A stretch of DNA of 64,000 nt. Origin: Siniperca chuatsi. Taxonomy: Eukaryota > Chordata > Actinopteri > Centrarchiformes > Sinipercidae. Below the pieces are notes generated by a model. The model ran no database searches. It was not told where the DNA came from and saw nothing but the letters and a program-made list of their open reading frames with translations. Shown piece by piece: positions 47,428 through 59,481 of the stretch. The first letter of the stretch is position 1; the number at the start of each line of letters is the position of its first letter. Both the position numbers and the translations under genes were made by a program. Where the stretch lies: positions 11,624,501 to 11,688,500 of the forward strand of contig NC_058064.1 in the NCBI RefSeq assembly GCF_020085105.1, in the 5' to 3' direction.

Positions 47428-50400
47428 CTATACTTCAGTGTTGCCCGCGTAGAGCCTGGTCCATGCTCGGGCTGCGGGAGAGACAGAGAGATAAAATGGT
47501 GGTGCAGGGTGTGAGGGGGGATGTGGTGCAGAACTGTGGATAAGAAAAGTGTTGCAGAGTCTACACGGGCCCTGTTTACACCTGGCATTAACATGCGTCT
47601 TGGGTGATCGGATCACAAGTGGACAGCTCAGTACAGGTGCGAATGCACCCAAGACGCATTGAGGACGCACTGGGTCGCATATGGCCAGATTCTTTCAACA
47701 GTGTGTACGCAAACGTGGCCTGGGCCAGATTGAAGGACCGCCTACTCAACTAACATCCTCTGCGTAAGCTGAAGGTATGTACTCATTTGCGCGCCGATGG
47801 CATCATATTAAAGTGCAAAACAACAAGAAGAAGCCACAACAGGCAAAATGGATACTAGTGGATGGAGTACACATGAAACATGCTCTCAGATGTCCTCCGG
47901 CTGCTCTGCCTCAACTCTCTGTGATTTACGGATTAAAGTGATGGACAGATAGCTTTAAGCCTACTTGTTGCTAAAATAACCGCTAACTATAGCTGACGTT
48001 GGCTAGCTAGCTCAGGTAGCAGCGCAGCTTGCAGTCCTATTAACGCTAGCTGGCTCTGCCCGGATTGGGAGCTCGGAGCACTGGGGGAGTGTGGCTATTT
48101 ACATCACTAGCACAGGAGCTTTGGCCAGCTGGGTTTAATAAAACTTTATTTAAGCTTTAAAGTTAACAGGACTGCTAGCTGCAGGACTAATTGAGATAAC
48201 TACCCAATGGCAGCTTGCAGTTACTTTAGCAACAAGTAAAGCTAATCTCTCCATCAGGAAACTCAGTAAATCAGAGTTGAGGCAGAGCCAGAAACTGTTT
48301 TCTCCATAAAATATGATCCAGTTTCACCAAAATTAGTGAATAAAGTCATACAATTGTGTTTTATAAAGTTGTGTTTTTGTACGGTAATCAGTGAGGCCCG
48401 ACCCCCAGAAATACTCAGGCAGCACTGATGAATTCTTGTCTTATTTGTGGTCCGATAAACAGTAAATTCATTAAATTCAGGTTAAAAACAACAACCATTT
48501 GGTCTTTGCAAACGGAAATGATGTATGTGTTTATCTGCATATAGAGGTGAGATCACAAGTGGTCACTTGAGACGCATTCTATTGCCAGGTGTGAAGTGAC
48601 GTACTTGGAGCTGTGCACTTGTGATCGGATCACCAAAGACACATGTTAATGTCAGGTGTAAAACAGGGCCACAGATACAAACTCCCAGAACAACAGGCGG
48701 ACTGAAGTAACTGAAATTTCCAAGTTTCCAGTTTCCAGTATTTCCAAATATAAAACCAAAACAATTAGTTAATCAATCAACAGAAAATGTATCATTAACA
48801 ATTTTGATGATCAATTAATTGTTTAGAAAGTTTATCAAGCAAACATGCCAACGTTTTGTTGCTTCCAGCTAGGGCAGCAACTAAGGATTACTTTCATTAT
48901 CGATTAATCTGCCAATCATTTTCTCGATTAATGGACTTATGACTCGGTCTTTAAATTCTCAGAAAATTGTTTTCTAAAGCCCAAGTTGACATATTCAAAT
49001 TGCTGTGTTGTTCCACCAGCAGTTCAAAACCCAAAGGTATTCAGTTTCCTGTCATAGAAGACTTAGAAAACCAGAACATATTAACACATAAGAAGCTGGA
49101 ACAAATACATGTTTGAATTGATCATCAAAATAGTTGCTGTCGATTAATTAATCTCTAGTTCCAGATACTCTTATCTGAGGGTTTGCGGGTTTTCTATGTT
49201 ATATAACATTCTAACTTGTTATTCAAACAAAACAAGCAATCTGAAGTTAGCACGGTGGGCTCAGAGATTGTGATAGACATTTCCCACTATTTTGGGGATT
49301 TTAGTAAGCTAAACAAATAATTGAAGCAATCATTGATGCATAATGCAGCCCTAAATACAAAACGATTAGGCTTGCTCCTGAACGCACAGCAACACTGCAG
49401 CATTCTGTCCTGATGAACATTAAAGTCACAAAGAAATACGTTTAGATTATGTTTTGGTTCATTGATTCAACAAGGTTCTGATTACGACAGAGCATTAACA
49501 TTAAATATAACATCTCCGATGGTCTTTGACAAACAGATGTAGCACTGGATAGTTAAATGTAGGGCTGTACCGAATAGTTTGAAGCCTTATTCATAACGTT
49601 GACATTCAAATTCTAAAAACAACATTCAAATGCTGCACAGCTTTTTTTTTTTTGCATGTCCATTTTTTTTTTTAAACCTGGTATTTCTGAACAGTTGCAG
49701 ATAAAGATTAGGCTACACTAATATTAACTCCGCCAAGGAGGTTATGTTTTTGGTGTTGTTTGTTTGTCAGAAAAACTACTGGCCCGATTTTCATGAAATC
49801 TGGTGGAAGGATATAGCATGGGCCAAAGAAAAATCCATTAAATTTTTAGTTACGAACAAGCTAAAAGTGGACAATTGGCCTTGGTGGAGGTCTGCGCTCA
49901 CCGAGTGCCCTTCTAGTTAGTATTATACTATTTGTAGAATTAGATTCCAGTGGTGGCTGTATAGGATTGTTTCCGACTCGTGTGATACAAACATTTCCGA
50001 TAACTCCAGAGCATTGTAAAGCTCAAAAGTCAAAATTTATTGAAAAAAAAAGATAGATGTAATCATTTCCCCAAATTCACAACATGATTTCATGTAACAA
50101 AATATTCTGCTTCAATCCATATTTGTTGGCATTTAGCCTTTCAAAAACAACATTTAAGCCTAAGGGTGCGATTATCATTATATTCCCTTATTGGATTAGC
50201 CTGCTGCTTACATGTATTTATGTTGACGGAACTGAAGAGTTAGTCATTAAAGAAAATTGATTTAATAAAAAATAGATTAACTCACTTAATCCAATGAATC
50301 ACTTTATTCAAATCTGGGATTTTGTTCAAGGATTTTTTAAGTTTTTTTAGGGTGATGACAAACAATCGAAGCTTCATTCGAAAACCTCAATAGAAGCTTC

Positions 50401-53400
50401 AAATGTTAAAAAAGACATTCGGTACAGCCCTAGTTAAATAGCAGCAAAAAGTCAAGAGTCATGACAGAAAACCCAAGAAAACGGCCAGGACAGGTCAGTA
50501 TACACCAACTGTACAATACCCATAAAAACATAAATGTTATGATGAAATACTACACGTAGTGATGCCTGCGTATCGCCTGGTCCATGCTCGGGCTGGGGGA
50601 GAGACAGAGAGACAAAATGGTGGTGGAGGGTGTGAGGGGGATATGGTGCAGGAATGTGGATAAGGAAAGTGTTGCACAGATGCGTTTGATCAAACAAACT
50701 CTCAGAACAATAGGCAGCCTGAAGTTTATTTTCCAAATAAACCAAAACAATTAGTCAGTTAATCAATTAATCAACAGAAAATTAATCATCAACAATTTTG
50801 ATGATCAATTAATTGTTTAGAAAGTTTAAGTTTGCCAATATTTTGTTGCTTCCAGCTAGGGCAGTAACTAAGGGTTACTTTCATTATCGATCAATCTGCC
50901 AATTATTTTCTCGATTAATGGACTTATGACTGGGTCTTCTCAGAAAATTGTTTTCCAAAGCCCAAGTTGACATATTCAAATTGCTTGTTTTGTTCCACCA
51001 GCAGTTCAAAACCCAAAAGGAATTGAGTTTCCTGTCATAGAAGACATAGAAAACCAGAACATATTAACAAAAACAATTACTTAAAATAATGAATTGATCA
51101 TCAAAATAGTTGCTGTCGATTAACTAATCTCTAGTTCCAGATACTCTTATCTGAGGGTTTGCGAGTTTTCTATGTTGTATAACATTCTAACTTGTTATTC
51201 AAACAAAACAAGCAATCTGAAGTTAGCACGGTGGGCTCAGAGATTGTGATAGACATTTCCCACTATTTTGGGCTTCTAATAGGGTAAACAAATAATCAAT
51301 TCATTGAAGAAATCATTGCCGCATTAAAGCATAATGCAGCCCTAAGTCCAAAACAATTAGGCTTGCTCCTGAACGCAAAGCAACACTGCAGCGTTCTGAC
51401 CTGACTAACAATGAAGTCACACATTTTGATTATGTTTTGGTTCATTGATCAATTCAAAAAGATTCTGATTACGACAGAGCATTAACATGAGATAACAGAG
51501 AGAAAGGCAATCTCAGATGTAGCACTGGATAGTTAAATGGCAGCAAAAAGTCAAGCAAGTCAACAGAAAACTCAAGAAAAATGACAAGACTGGTCTGTCT
51601 ACACCAACCGTACAATACCAATTAATAACAAATGTTATAATGGATTACTACATGTAGATGTTATTGCTTAGCCTGAAAATTTAGACTAAACTGACATTTT
51701 GTTGCCACTCCATTACCACAGTCTGACACAGGCTTCTTGTTAGCCACTTAACACTGTTATTTGTAACATGTTAAACATTGTCTATACAACAGTTCAAACT
51801 TCATTGCCCCTGTGCAGTCCACACTGCCCAGCCATCAAGACAAGCCTCTCAGCTCGTATTTGTCTGTATTTACAGACAGATTATGTTAACTTGGTCCCAA
51901 CTACAAAAGGTGCTGACAGGACTGTTTCGCATCATGATCATACCGGAAATCTGTGACTAGCGGTGGTGATATAGTTCAGTACAGTTGATGCTGGGTGCTT
52001 AAATGAGTGCTGAACAAAAATATGAATCTCATCCTCACCTGTCTCGATGGCATTGCTTTCGTTTTTCTTCCACTGCTCTGCAACATCGTTTGCCAGGGGA
52101 TCATCTGGATTGGGAGCACTTAATAACGCCTGGATAGATAGCAACACTGTACGGATCTGCAGGGCTGGAGACCATTTATCTGGAAGAAGGGAAGTTCAGA
52201 AAAAGATGCAAAAAGAGACAAAAAATAACAGCTTAAAAGGTGAAATTTGCAAAATGAGGGAAACTTCAGGGTGATACGGCTTTGGCATTAGCTGGTAAAG
52301 AGCCACAACATGCCAGTGACAGAGACGCCGAGCAGCAACCATCATGGATGAGAGTTGAGGCTGGTCAGGAACTGCGCTGAGATCCACTTTTTCTCAAGGC
52401 TATTTGATAATGTAAAACAACTCTGGCTCTAGTAAATCTAATAAATCAAAACAATAAAATATGAGCAAGTGACAAACTTTAAGTGCTGATCAGTGTGCTT
52501 AAAAAACAGTCTGTTTCAATATTTTCTTTATTACCTTAGAGTTTGGCAACCCTTCTACTTTTGTCTGTTCTGCTCTTGCCAAATAAAAATTACCTTGAGT
52601 TTGTTTACCTCAAAACTTGATTTAATGGTTGTAATCTCATCTGCTTCCTGAGGCTTCGTCCCACATGATTGCTTTCTGCAAATATAACCAGCTGCTTTTC
52701 AGCTATCTCACATTATAAAAAGGCAATTTCTGATCTTTTACCACATAATGGTTGTGACAATAACCACACATGCCTCACATGATTCTATGCCTCACACTGA
52801 TGGTGTGTTAATAATGTGCGATAGTCGCTAATTTGGCGCCTTCTGGGTGTCAGAGATGTGTAAGCCAAAATGTAATGTCAGTCAAATGTAAGGTCCCCAT
52901 TAATGTATTGCTACACTCGTTCGATTTGATAGAATTACTGTGCCAGCTAAGTTGCTGAGACGTGACATTTAGAGAATGTAAAATCACTGCAGCCAACTTA
53001 ACAGAGAATAAAAAGGTGTAATCTATATTAGATTGTGTCACAATGTAAGTAATTAGTGCTAATGTGAATTTCTATTTTCCCCAATCTGAATATTCACTGC
53101 ATCCAGACTATAAAAATGTCATGTTTTTACAGATGGGTATAGGTAATATTTTCTACATTAACATTGAATCAAATGGCTCTGTGTAATGTGAAAGGATTGG
53201 AAGTACTACCAAAGCCACTGAGAATCAACACAGCTCACACAGCTCTGTGCACCTTTTAGCTGCCGTTGGATTTTTGTTTTGGCCCGCATTTAGACTATAT
53301 GGTAGCTTCTCAATGGCTCTCGGCAGCCTCCCATATAACCTTGTACGCAGTCATTTCCCATAAGTGACAAACCCACTGTTCGCTACCTGTTCAGTACAAA

Positions 53401-55657
53401 CCAGCAGACAATAAAAATAAAAATATATAACTCCATCACCCATGTATGTCAGACAAAAGCCATTGCTAAGAGATTTTTTCCTCAGAATGGTCAGAAATAG
53501 GTAATTGCAGCTTTAAATGTTTGTGATGCTTTTAGTTATTTCAAGGTTTGAAACAAAATCATGCATGTGTGAGGTTCCACATTGATGCCACCCAAAAAAA
53601 GCCTTGCAATTGAATTGATACTATTATGGTTTTCTTACCTTTCAAAATGTCTAAACATATTCTTCCCAGTTTGTCAACATTGGGGTGGTAGATTTTGGTC
53701 ATGAATCGCACTTTGGGAGCTGCCATGGGATACTCTTCTGGAAGAAATAGTTCAAGTTTAAATGTGCCTCCTTCAAAAGGAGAGTCTTGAGGCCCTGCAA
53801 TGACCACATGGAAGTAACGTGCATTCCCTTCATCAGGCGTAGCCGTGATCCCTGGAACAGGCTCTGCCATCAACCGCTGTGTCTCCTGAGTGTGGTCAGA
53901 ATGAGAAATCACAACACTGTTGTTGACATTTGAATTAAAAAAAAACTGCTGTAGGAAGCATTGTGGAGGTGTCAGCAGACAACAGACTTTCAAGTATTTA
54001 ATGGATGCTGACATACAATTTCACTCTGCTTAGTCACACACACACCTTCAAACTCACCACATACAGACAAAACAACATTCCACAAGCTAGAGTTTAACAC
54101 AGAAACTAAAAGGTTGCTGAAGGCTGGAGCACTTCTCACATACTGTACAATGACTTACTTTGATTTAAAAAAAAAACATACACAGAACTTCCCACCGCGG
54201 TAAACTGCTAATTAGTTAAATAAAATAATTAATTCAGGGCTGCAACTAACATTATTTTCATTATAGATTAATCTGTTGATTATTTTCTCAATTAATCAAC
54301 TAATCGATTTCTATATAAAATGTCAAGACATTATGAAAAATGTCCATCTTAATTTCCCAGAGCCCAAAGTGAGGTCTTCAAATTGCTTGGTTTGTCTGCC
54401 CTAACATCCAAAGACATTCTGTTTACTATCACATTAGGCTAACTAAACCAGCAAATATTCACATTTAGAGACTGTAATCAGTGAATTTCTGACCTTTTCT
54501 ACTTAAAAATGGCTAAAATGATTAACCAGTTATCAAAACAGTTGCCGATTAATTTCGTCAATCGATAAAATGATTAATCTGTGTGACTGTATCAGCTCTA
54601 AAATTACTTTATGATCCATTTTATGACAACAATACAGATGCCTGCATCTGTTTATCTGGTGTGTATTACATTTTTTTTTTTTTCAAAAAGTGGACAAGCA
54701 GAATCCTGAGTATTACAGTAAATCACTTACATACAATAGACAATGAAAATCAAAATGAGGAAGTGGAACATTTTTCGCATTTCTGCATTCGATCAAGCAG
54801 GTGCAACGAAACATCTGCAGTCAACAGACAGGAAACTGGTTTAATCTTGTTGTAAATACTAGTCATTTCTTCGTTAGAATTGTAAAACAAACTACAGGTT
54901 TCCATAATGGAAGCTGGGTCGTGCTTTCACTTTGTCAACGTTATGATACTGGCTGTGAAAACCTGCTAAACCAGCGAGATAGCTGCTAGATGTGGCGGAA
55001 AAGCCTGATCGCGCCCACTGCCGGGCCTGGCCCAGTGAAGTTGCGGTGAGGTTTAGGGAGGAGACCGCAACGCAACAGGCCTTAAATGTCTGCCTAATTC
55101 TTCGTTTCGTTATACACAAGAGAAACAATACCAGTATGTTTGCTTTACTATGAGCATTTAAATGTTATGAGACCACAAGGGCAGCGTTTCACCTCAGCGC
55201 CAGACATGTGTAACGTTAGTTACAAATTACCAAAAGCTACAGCTGCTAGCCTAGCTTACTTAGCGAATCCATTCATATGGCGACTAGGACAAATTGTCAT
55301 AATTAGTTGATTCATGATACAAATTAGCAACACAGTGCTGTGGAAACTACAATGTATGTACGACAACAAATCTGCTCGTACAAAAATTCAATCACAGATA
55401 AGCGCAGACGGGAGTAAACGGAAGTGGGAAACAAAACACTTGCAGACACGGACCTGCGAGCTAGCTTCATAACTAGCTAGATAAGAGCTAATTGTGCTAG
55501 CCGCGCTAACGTCAGGCTACACGTTGTATGGCAGTAGTTGTACATCCATATTCTCACTAAATAATCTTTACAATACTAACACACGGGCTCATTACAATAC
55601 ATATACACTTTCAAGTGTAAACTGTACCTTTATAATCCTACGAGGCAAACCGGCCAT
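47428..55657 (-). CDS. ube2n: Ubiquitin-conjugating enzyme E2 N (Ubc13)
   Basis: Ubc13 pairs with a UEV partner (Mms2/Uev1a) to build K63-linked ubiquitin chains in NF-kB signalling and post-replication repair, in cytosol and nucleus. Coding exons: 55628-55657, 53639-53885, 52039-52179, 47428-47471. They give 153 residues (human 152). The start [10 protein letters not shown], the HPN motif (residues 77-79) and the catalytic Cys87 in [14 protein letters not shown] are all present. The C-terminus reads [16 protein letters not shown]. Exon phases match throughout. The 4.6-kb last intron contains a second copy of the terminal exon at 50537-50592 (separate entry), created by tandem duplication. 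A teleost a/b paralogue cannot be assigned. Confidence 0.95.
47568..48670. mobile_element. DNA transposon with long terminal inverted repeats
   Basis: The left end GGCCCTGTTTACACCTGGCA continues into TTAACATGCGTCTTGGGTGA and CGGATCACAAGTGGACAGCT. The right end is its inverse on the minus strand: GGCCCTGTTTTACACCTGAC, TTAACATGTGTCTTTGGTGA, CCGATCACAAGTGCACAGCT. Arms pair for at least 65 bp with few mismatches. There is no intact open frame, so it is non-autonomous. It is absent at the matching place in unit B of the duplication. Target duplication is unclear (ACA seen on both sides). The superfamily is left open. Confidence 0.8.
48871..49353 (+). repeat. AGGGC(T/A)GCAAC-family MITE, copy in unit A
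   Basis: It starts AGGGCAGCAACTAAGGATTA and ends TAATGCAGCCCTAA. Its counterpart sits at the same place in unit B, so this insertion is older than the tandem duplication. Confidence 0.65.
49560..50432. mobile_element. hAT-like non-autonomous element with 8-bp target duplication
   Basis: The ends TAGGGCTGTACCGAATAGTT and (minus strand) TAGGGCTGTACCGAATGTCT are terminal inverted repeats. They are flanked by GTTAAATG (49552-49559) and GTTAAATA (50433-50440), an 8-bp duplication as hAT transposases make. Unit B shows the empty site GATAGTTAAATGGCAGC. It carries a further insertion at 49726-49920. Confidence 0.8.
49726..49920 (+). repeat. CCGCCAAGGAGGTTATG-type repeat nested in the hAT element
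   Basis: The text CTCCGCCAAGGAGGTTATGT, CTGGCCCGATTTTCATGAAA, then TTGGTGGAGGTCTGCGCTCA and CCGAGTGCCCTTCTAG. From memory it is a repeat found across many fishes. It sits inside the 49560-50432 element, so it may be an insertion or part of that element. Confidence 0.55.
50537..50592 (-). CDS. ube2n: ube2n duplicated terminal exon (candidate alternative 3' exon)
   Basis: The acceptor CTCTCTCCCCCAG ends at 50593. The exon is in the same phase as the canonical last exon and, spliced to 52039-52179, would read [13 protein letters not shown] followed by TTCSISS and a TAA at 50537-50539, for a 157-residue protein. The first part is the copied exon, with LYAGN changed to RYAGI. The last seven residues come from former intron beyond the duplication joint. 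A sense-strand AATAAA lies about 230 bp downstream (50303-50308), inside the hAT-like element. It could be a used alternative exon or a non-functional relic. Confidence 0.45.
50858..51344 (+). repeat. AGGGC(T/A)GCAAC-family MITE, copy in unit B
   Basis: It starts AGGGCAGTAACTAAGGGTTA and ends TAATGCAGCCCTAA. It matches the copy at 48871-49353 along its length and was duplicated with the unit. Confidence 0.65.
54236..54600 (+). repeat. AGGGCTGCAACTAAC-family MITE, near full length
   Basis: It begins AGGGCTGCAACTAACATTAT. The other end on the minus strand is TAGAGCTGATAC, followed by a block matching GATTAATC-rich sub-terminal sequence. The length is about 365 bp with no coding capacity. It lies in ube2n intron 1. 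Confidence 0.7.
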
Positions 55658-55790
55658 CTTGTGTTAGCTATTATATTTTTAGCCGTGGACTCGCCTTCTC
55701 TTCAGGTCGGATTGACTGAGCTGCCGGGGCGGGGACAGATAACTCACTCTTCCGGTGGTTTCAGATGACGTAAGAAAATATGCTGGTATG
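55658..55790 (-). promoter_or_regulatory. ube2n: Likely ube2n 5' UTR and promoter
   Basis: The sequence just upstream of the ube2n ATG contains GCCGGGGCGGGGAC (GC-box-like, near 55722) and CTTCCGG (Ets-like, near 55750), typical of TATA-less housekeeping promoters. From here to the mrpl42 stop at 56528 is about 0.74 kb of AT-rich sequence with no other feature seen. Confidence 0.45.
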
Positions 55791-56457
55791 CAAACACATA
55801 AATACTAATCGTAATTGTACTTCTAAAATTTTGTCAGATTTTAGGTGTAATTTCCAACATTAGAAACACAATTTAAACCTTCCTGTTAAATATGTCACAC
55901 TATATTATGAAAGCCACTGTTATTATACGGAAAAAGGTTTTATTCACAAATTCCAAAGTTTTCTCTTTTCTCTCTAGAAATACATAAAAATAAAAATAAT
56001 TTTTACACAATTAAATGTGATCATTGCATTTTATTAGATTTGATTGTACCTTCTATTTACAGTAACACTTTTGTTATGACAAATACAAATTTAAAACTTA
56101 TTTTGATTAAGTTGCAAAAATAATAATACAAAAAGTCTTGTTTTCTGTTTCTTCTGCATGTTTCACTTCTGCTGCATGAACATTACGAATGAAAAAACCC
56201 CATCTGGTAGCAAATATCAATTTATTCCTCTATAAACCATTGACTGTAAGCTAAATGTGTCATAAAACCGAATAAAAAAAATACGAACACATCTTAAAAG
56301 CTCAGTAAACTCTAGTATAATCTGTGATGCCATAAAACACAAAAACCCTAAGGATGTTGACTAAGCAAAATACAGGTATGATTTCAGAGCTGTATAATTG
56401 TTCCACTGTAGCAGCACTGACTCAAAAACCCATGACAACCAACTTAATATTTAACAG

Positions 56458-56463
56458 TTTATT
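56458..56463 (-). terminator. mrpl42: mrpl42 poly(A) signal
   Basis: TTTATT on the + strand, AATAAA in sense, 65 nt after the mrpl42 stop codon. It is the first canonical signal downstream, so a short 3' UTR is likely. Confidence 0.6.
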
Positions 56464-56527
56464 ATACATCATTAGGACAACAACACAAAAAAAACACAAT
56501 TTGCAGTTTTGTAACCTTGGCCTTTAA

Positions 56528-59481
56528 CTATCTGTCCTTTGGGGGATCCTTCTTCCTGCGTCTCATGTGGTACCTGTGAACAGTGAAACAGAAGGAAATT
56601 AAGTTTGATCAATATCTACAGAAGGTTTTTTCATGGGCTGACATATTTTCTTTCAGCTCTCACACTCTGCTTCACAATTATATATTGCAGGGACACACCT
56701 TTATGGTGCAGTGCGAGCATAAAAAAGGACTACAAGAAGCTACCAAGTGTCCTTATCAAAGTGACTGATCTAGTCCTGATAGACCAGCACTATGTCCATA
56801 CTAAAGCATGACGTTTACATGTGAAAATAACTTGCATTTTCCGGTAGTTCTCAAAAAATATGTGGAAATGGTCTGAGAGGCCAGTGGTGGTAAATGAGAG
56901 GCTGGTGTTTCTTTTCATTGTTTTTCTTTGAGCAGTTATTCTGCAATGAGAATAACTACTGAAAGATCCAGCGGGTTACCAAGCTAGACAAATAAATACG
57001 CGGACAGAAGAAAAAGTAAACCACTTCTCTTGCTAAGTTTCGATTTGAGGAAAGGAGCTTGCAGACCTCTCGTTTCCGACCTCCAGCTTGTCACTGACGA
57101 GATCGGGTGTCAGCTAGAACAGCTGATATAGCCACAGAGGCTCCACTTTTTTCTCTGTAGTCTTTTATGGCACTGGAACTCATCGTCTAATGCAGCCTAA
57201 TTGAATCAACTGCAACATCAAAAGACGCAGCAGCAATACATTTGTAATGGGAGATTACAGCTGTAAATGCAAAAACATGAAACCATAGGGAAAATCATCT
57301 CTGAATTATAAAGCCAGCCTTTGTCAATGCTGTGTGTGTGTACTTACTGTCCTACTGGATACCACTGGTGTTTGGTGGTGAAAAACATCTTGCTCAGCTC
57401 CTCTATAGTGGGCCCCTCTTTGTCCTTCAGCACCTCCTTGCTGAGGTGGGCCTTTAAAACCTGGTCATGGGTCTCAGCTGGGTTGGTCAGGGGGTCTGGC
57501 CATTCTATAGGCTGCAGAGATTTACTGTCATGAGCAAGGTTCCCTCTTACATATTTTATTATATGTTAATTTGTTGAGTGTCTGTAAATAATAATATAAA
57601 GAGTACGGTCTAGACCTGCTCTATAGGAAAAGTGCAATGAGATAACTTCTGTTATGCATTGGTGTATATAAATAAAACCGAATTGAATTCATTTCCAGCA
57701 ATCCTGCAACAATTTCCACCAGTCTTTTTGTACTGATTACTGATACTGATCTATTTCTAACTGATGTACATCTGTGACAGCAGTAGGCAGTCAAGTTTAC
57801 AGTACTTCAAATTTGCTTTCAGTTCTGCAGTATGTTGCTTCACCCTGTGTCAAAAGCCTTATAATCGTTCTTAAGTAGGAGCTAAAAGTAAACAGAGCTT
57901 GAAAAAATTATTTGCATGTCTTCTAGGACAGAGGTGGAAAATATGAGCTGCGGAGGGCAGAGAATCTACAGGGTTTTATCTCTCTGGTGGAAAAAGTCCT
58001 AATCAATGAGATCATCTGATATAGATTATGTCACCAGACAAGTGACACATTGATATTTATGAGGCTAGAAAGCACTCTCTTACCTGTGTAAGCTCATAGG
58101 GAATGTCGACAGTGGGATGGTAGCACACTATGGTTTTCCCATCTGAAGTCACGCCAATTTCCACATTACTAAATCCAAGAAATTGGAAGGTTATTGTCCT
58201 GATCACAATAATATCTTTATAACAAATTAATAATTCAAACCTTTGAAGAAAGCACCTGCTGTCTTTCATTGTGGATTAATTATCCACAGAGAGCAAACTG
58301 CTCAAATGCTGACTAAACCATGTATGTAAGAAATCTAAGAAAGTTTATGACAATAACTAGCTTTGACTGAGCAACAGGAGCCCCCTTTGATCATGCACAT
58401 TTAAATTTTCTGGGTAAAATGCTACAAAACTCTTTGATGTTTCTATGGCATTTATTACCATAATAATTAGCAGGTTTTACACCCACAGACCAAGTACACA
58501 GCTAGCATCTATAATTTACAAAACTGCTAATGTGTCCACACAGTTACATTTACACAGCACAATCAAATGTGATCTACAAAATAGTGAGAACCAATCTGCA
58601 ACTTGGCTGCCTTCAATCCTAAAAATGCCTCCATAACTACTCTATTTCTTTTTGGTTACCTCCCATTAAGTGTAATAAGGTTAATTAAAAGCCTTCTCTT
58701 AAAATGTACTTCAATGTCATTAAACTTGTCATACCAGGGTTTAAATGCAGCTTAGTGCCATAGCTTGACTAAATATAGAAGCACTTCTTACTTATTTTGA
58801 ATTCAAACTCTTAACATACCAGTTAGGGCCATCAAGTGAAGCACCAGTGACACCGGACTTCTGTCGCGTTGGCACCAAACATGCTGCAACAGAGAACCAA
58901 ACAGGTGAGACACATAGATATTATGCAAATAACAGGACAAATGTACACCTTTCAGCTTCTTAGCTAGAACTTAAGCATCACATCTGAAAGCATAAATCCA
59001 CCACAGACCACCCTTAATGTTATTTATATGCTCTTAGACAGTCACGTCTGGATTTGACGTCTCTCCAAGAAGATATGACACCTGCTACGTCAACATGGTG
59101 GTTAACGATTAATAGCAGAGGATATTGAAAGTTGCTGTGACCAATTTGCATTCCCAATCATTCAACTTTGCTGTACTGTAAATATGGATATTCATATCTA
59201 TTTTTATTGTACAGATAATACGGGTTTGACAGTAGAAACACAATTAAAGCTAGCTAAATCCAAGTGTTTTCCTACTAAACATATTGTCAAGGTTAGTCCC
59301 TGTTAGCTTTTACTCCCACCAAAGTTGCGTTGACGGTTACAAACGGTAAACGAACACGAGCTCCAACAAACTCCTTGTTAAATGGATAACAACAGAACTT
59401 ACTTTGTGCACATCGAAGTGTGGTGCCGTTAGAAAGTCGCGTTAAGAGACTGTGCAGTTTGCACAAATGACCCGACGCCAT
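56528..59481 (-). CDS. mrpl42: Mitochondrial large-subunit ribosomal protein L42
   Basis: A nuclear-encoded component of the mitochondrial 39S ribosomal subunit. Coding exons: 59403-59481, 58820-58883, 58084-58168, 57348-57511, 56528-56573. They have intact GT/AG sites and phases, giving 145 residues (human 142). The N-terminus [20 protein letters not shown] is basic and hydroxylated, as expected for a mitochondrial presequence. The core [20 protein letters not shown] and [16 protein letters not shown] matches the family. The second half carries EETHDQ-like [11 protein letters not shown] and [12 protein letters not shown]. The end [11 protein letters not shown] is the usual L42 tail. It lies head-to-tail with ube2n (stop to ube2n start about 0.87 kb). 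An Alu-like or pseudogene explanation is excluded by the introns. Confidence 0.94.
57590..57690 (+). mobile_element. LINE 3' tail in mrpl42 intron 3
   Basis: The text AAAGAGTACGGTCTAGACCT, GCTCTATAGGAAAAGTGCAA, TGAGATAACTTCTGTTATG and the end AATAAAACCGAATTGAATT is, from memory, the common 3' end of a teleost non-LTR retrotransposon. Only the tail is present, antisense to mrpl42. Confidence 0.55.

Larger units (their letters stand above)
47436..51656. repeat. Tandem duplication covering the ube2n last exon
   Basis: Unit B (about 50559-51656, 1.1 kb) and unit A (about 47436-50558) are the same sequence in direct orientation, roughly 90% identical by eye. Shared landmarks are GCCTGGTCCATGCTCGGGCT at 47455 and 50575, AAGTTAGCACGGTGGGCTCA at about 49243 and 51220, and GATGTAGCACTGGATAGTTA at 49537 and about 51517. 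Unit A is longer because it holds two transposons (47568-48670 and 49560-50432). The junction at about 50558 cuts through the terminal exon copy. Confidence 0.85.

Noticed and set aside
50452-50745. Minus-strand 97-codon frame across the second ube2n exon copy
   Set aside because: The long frame is read-through of intron. The meaningful part is only the 56-bp exon copy reported separately.
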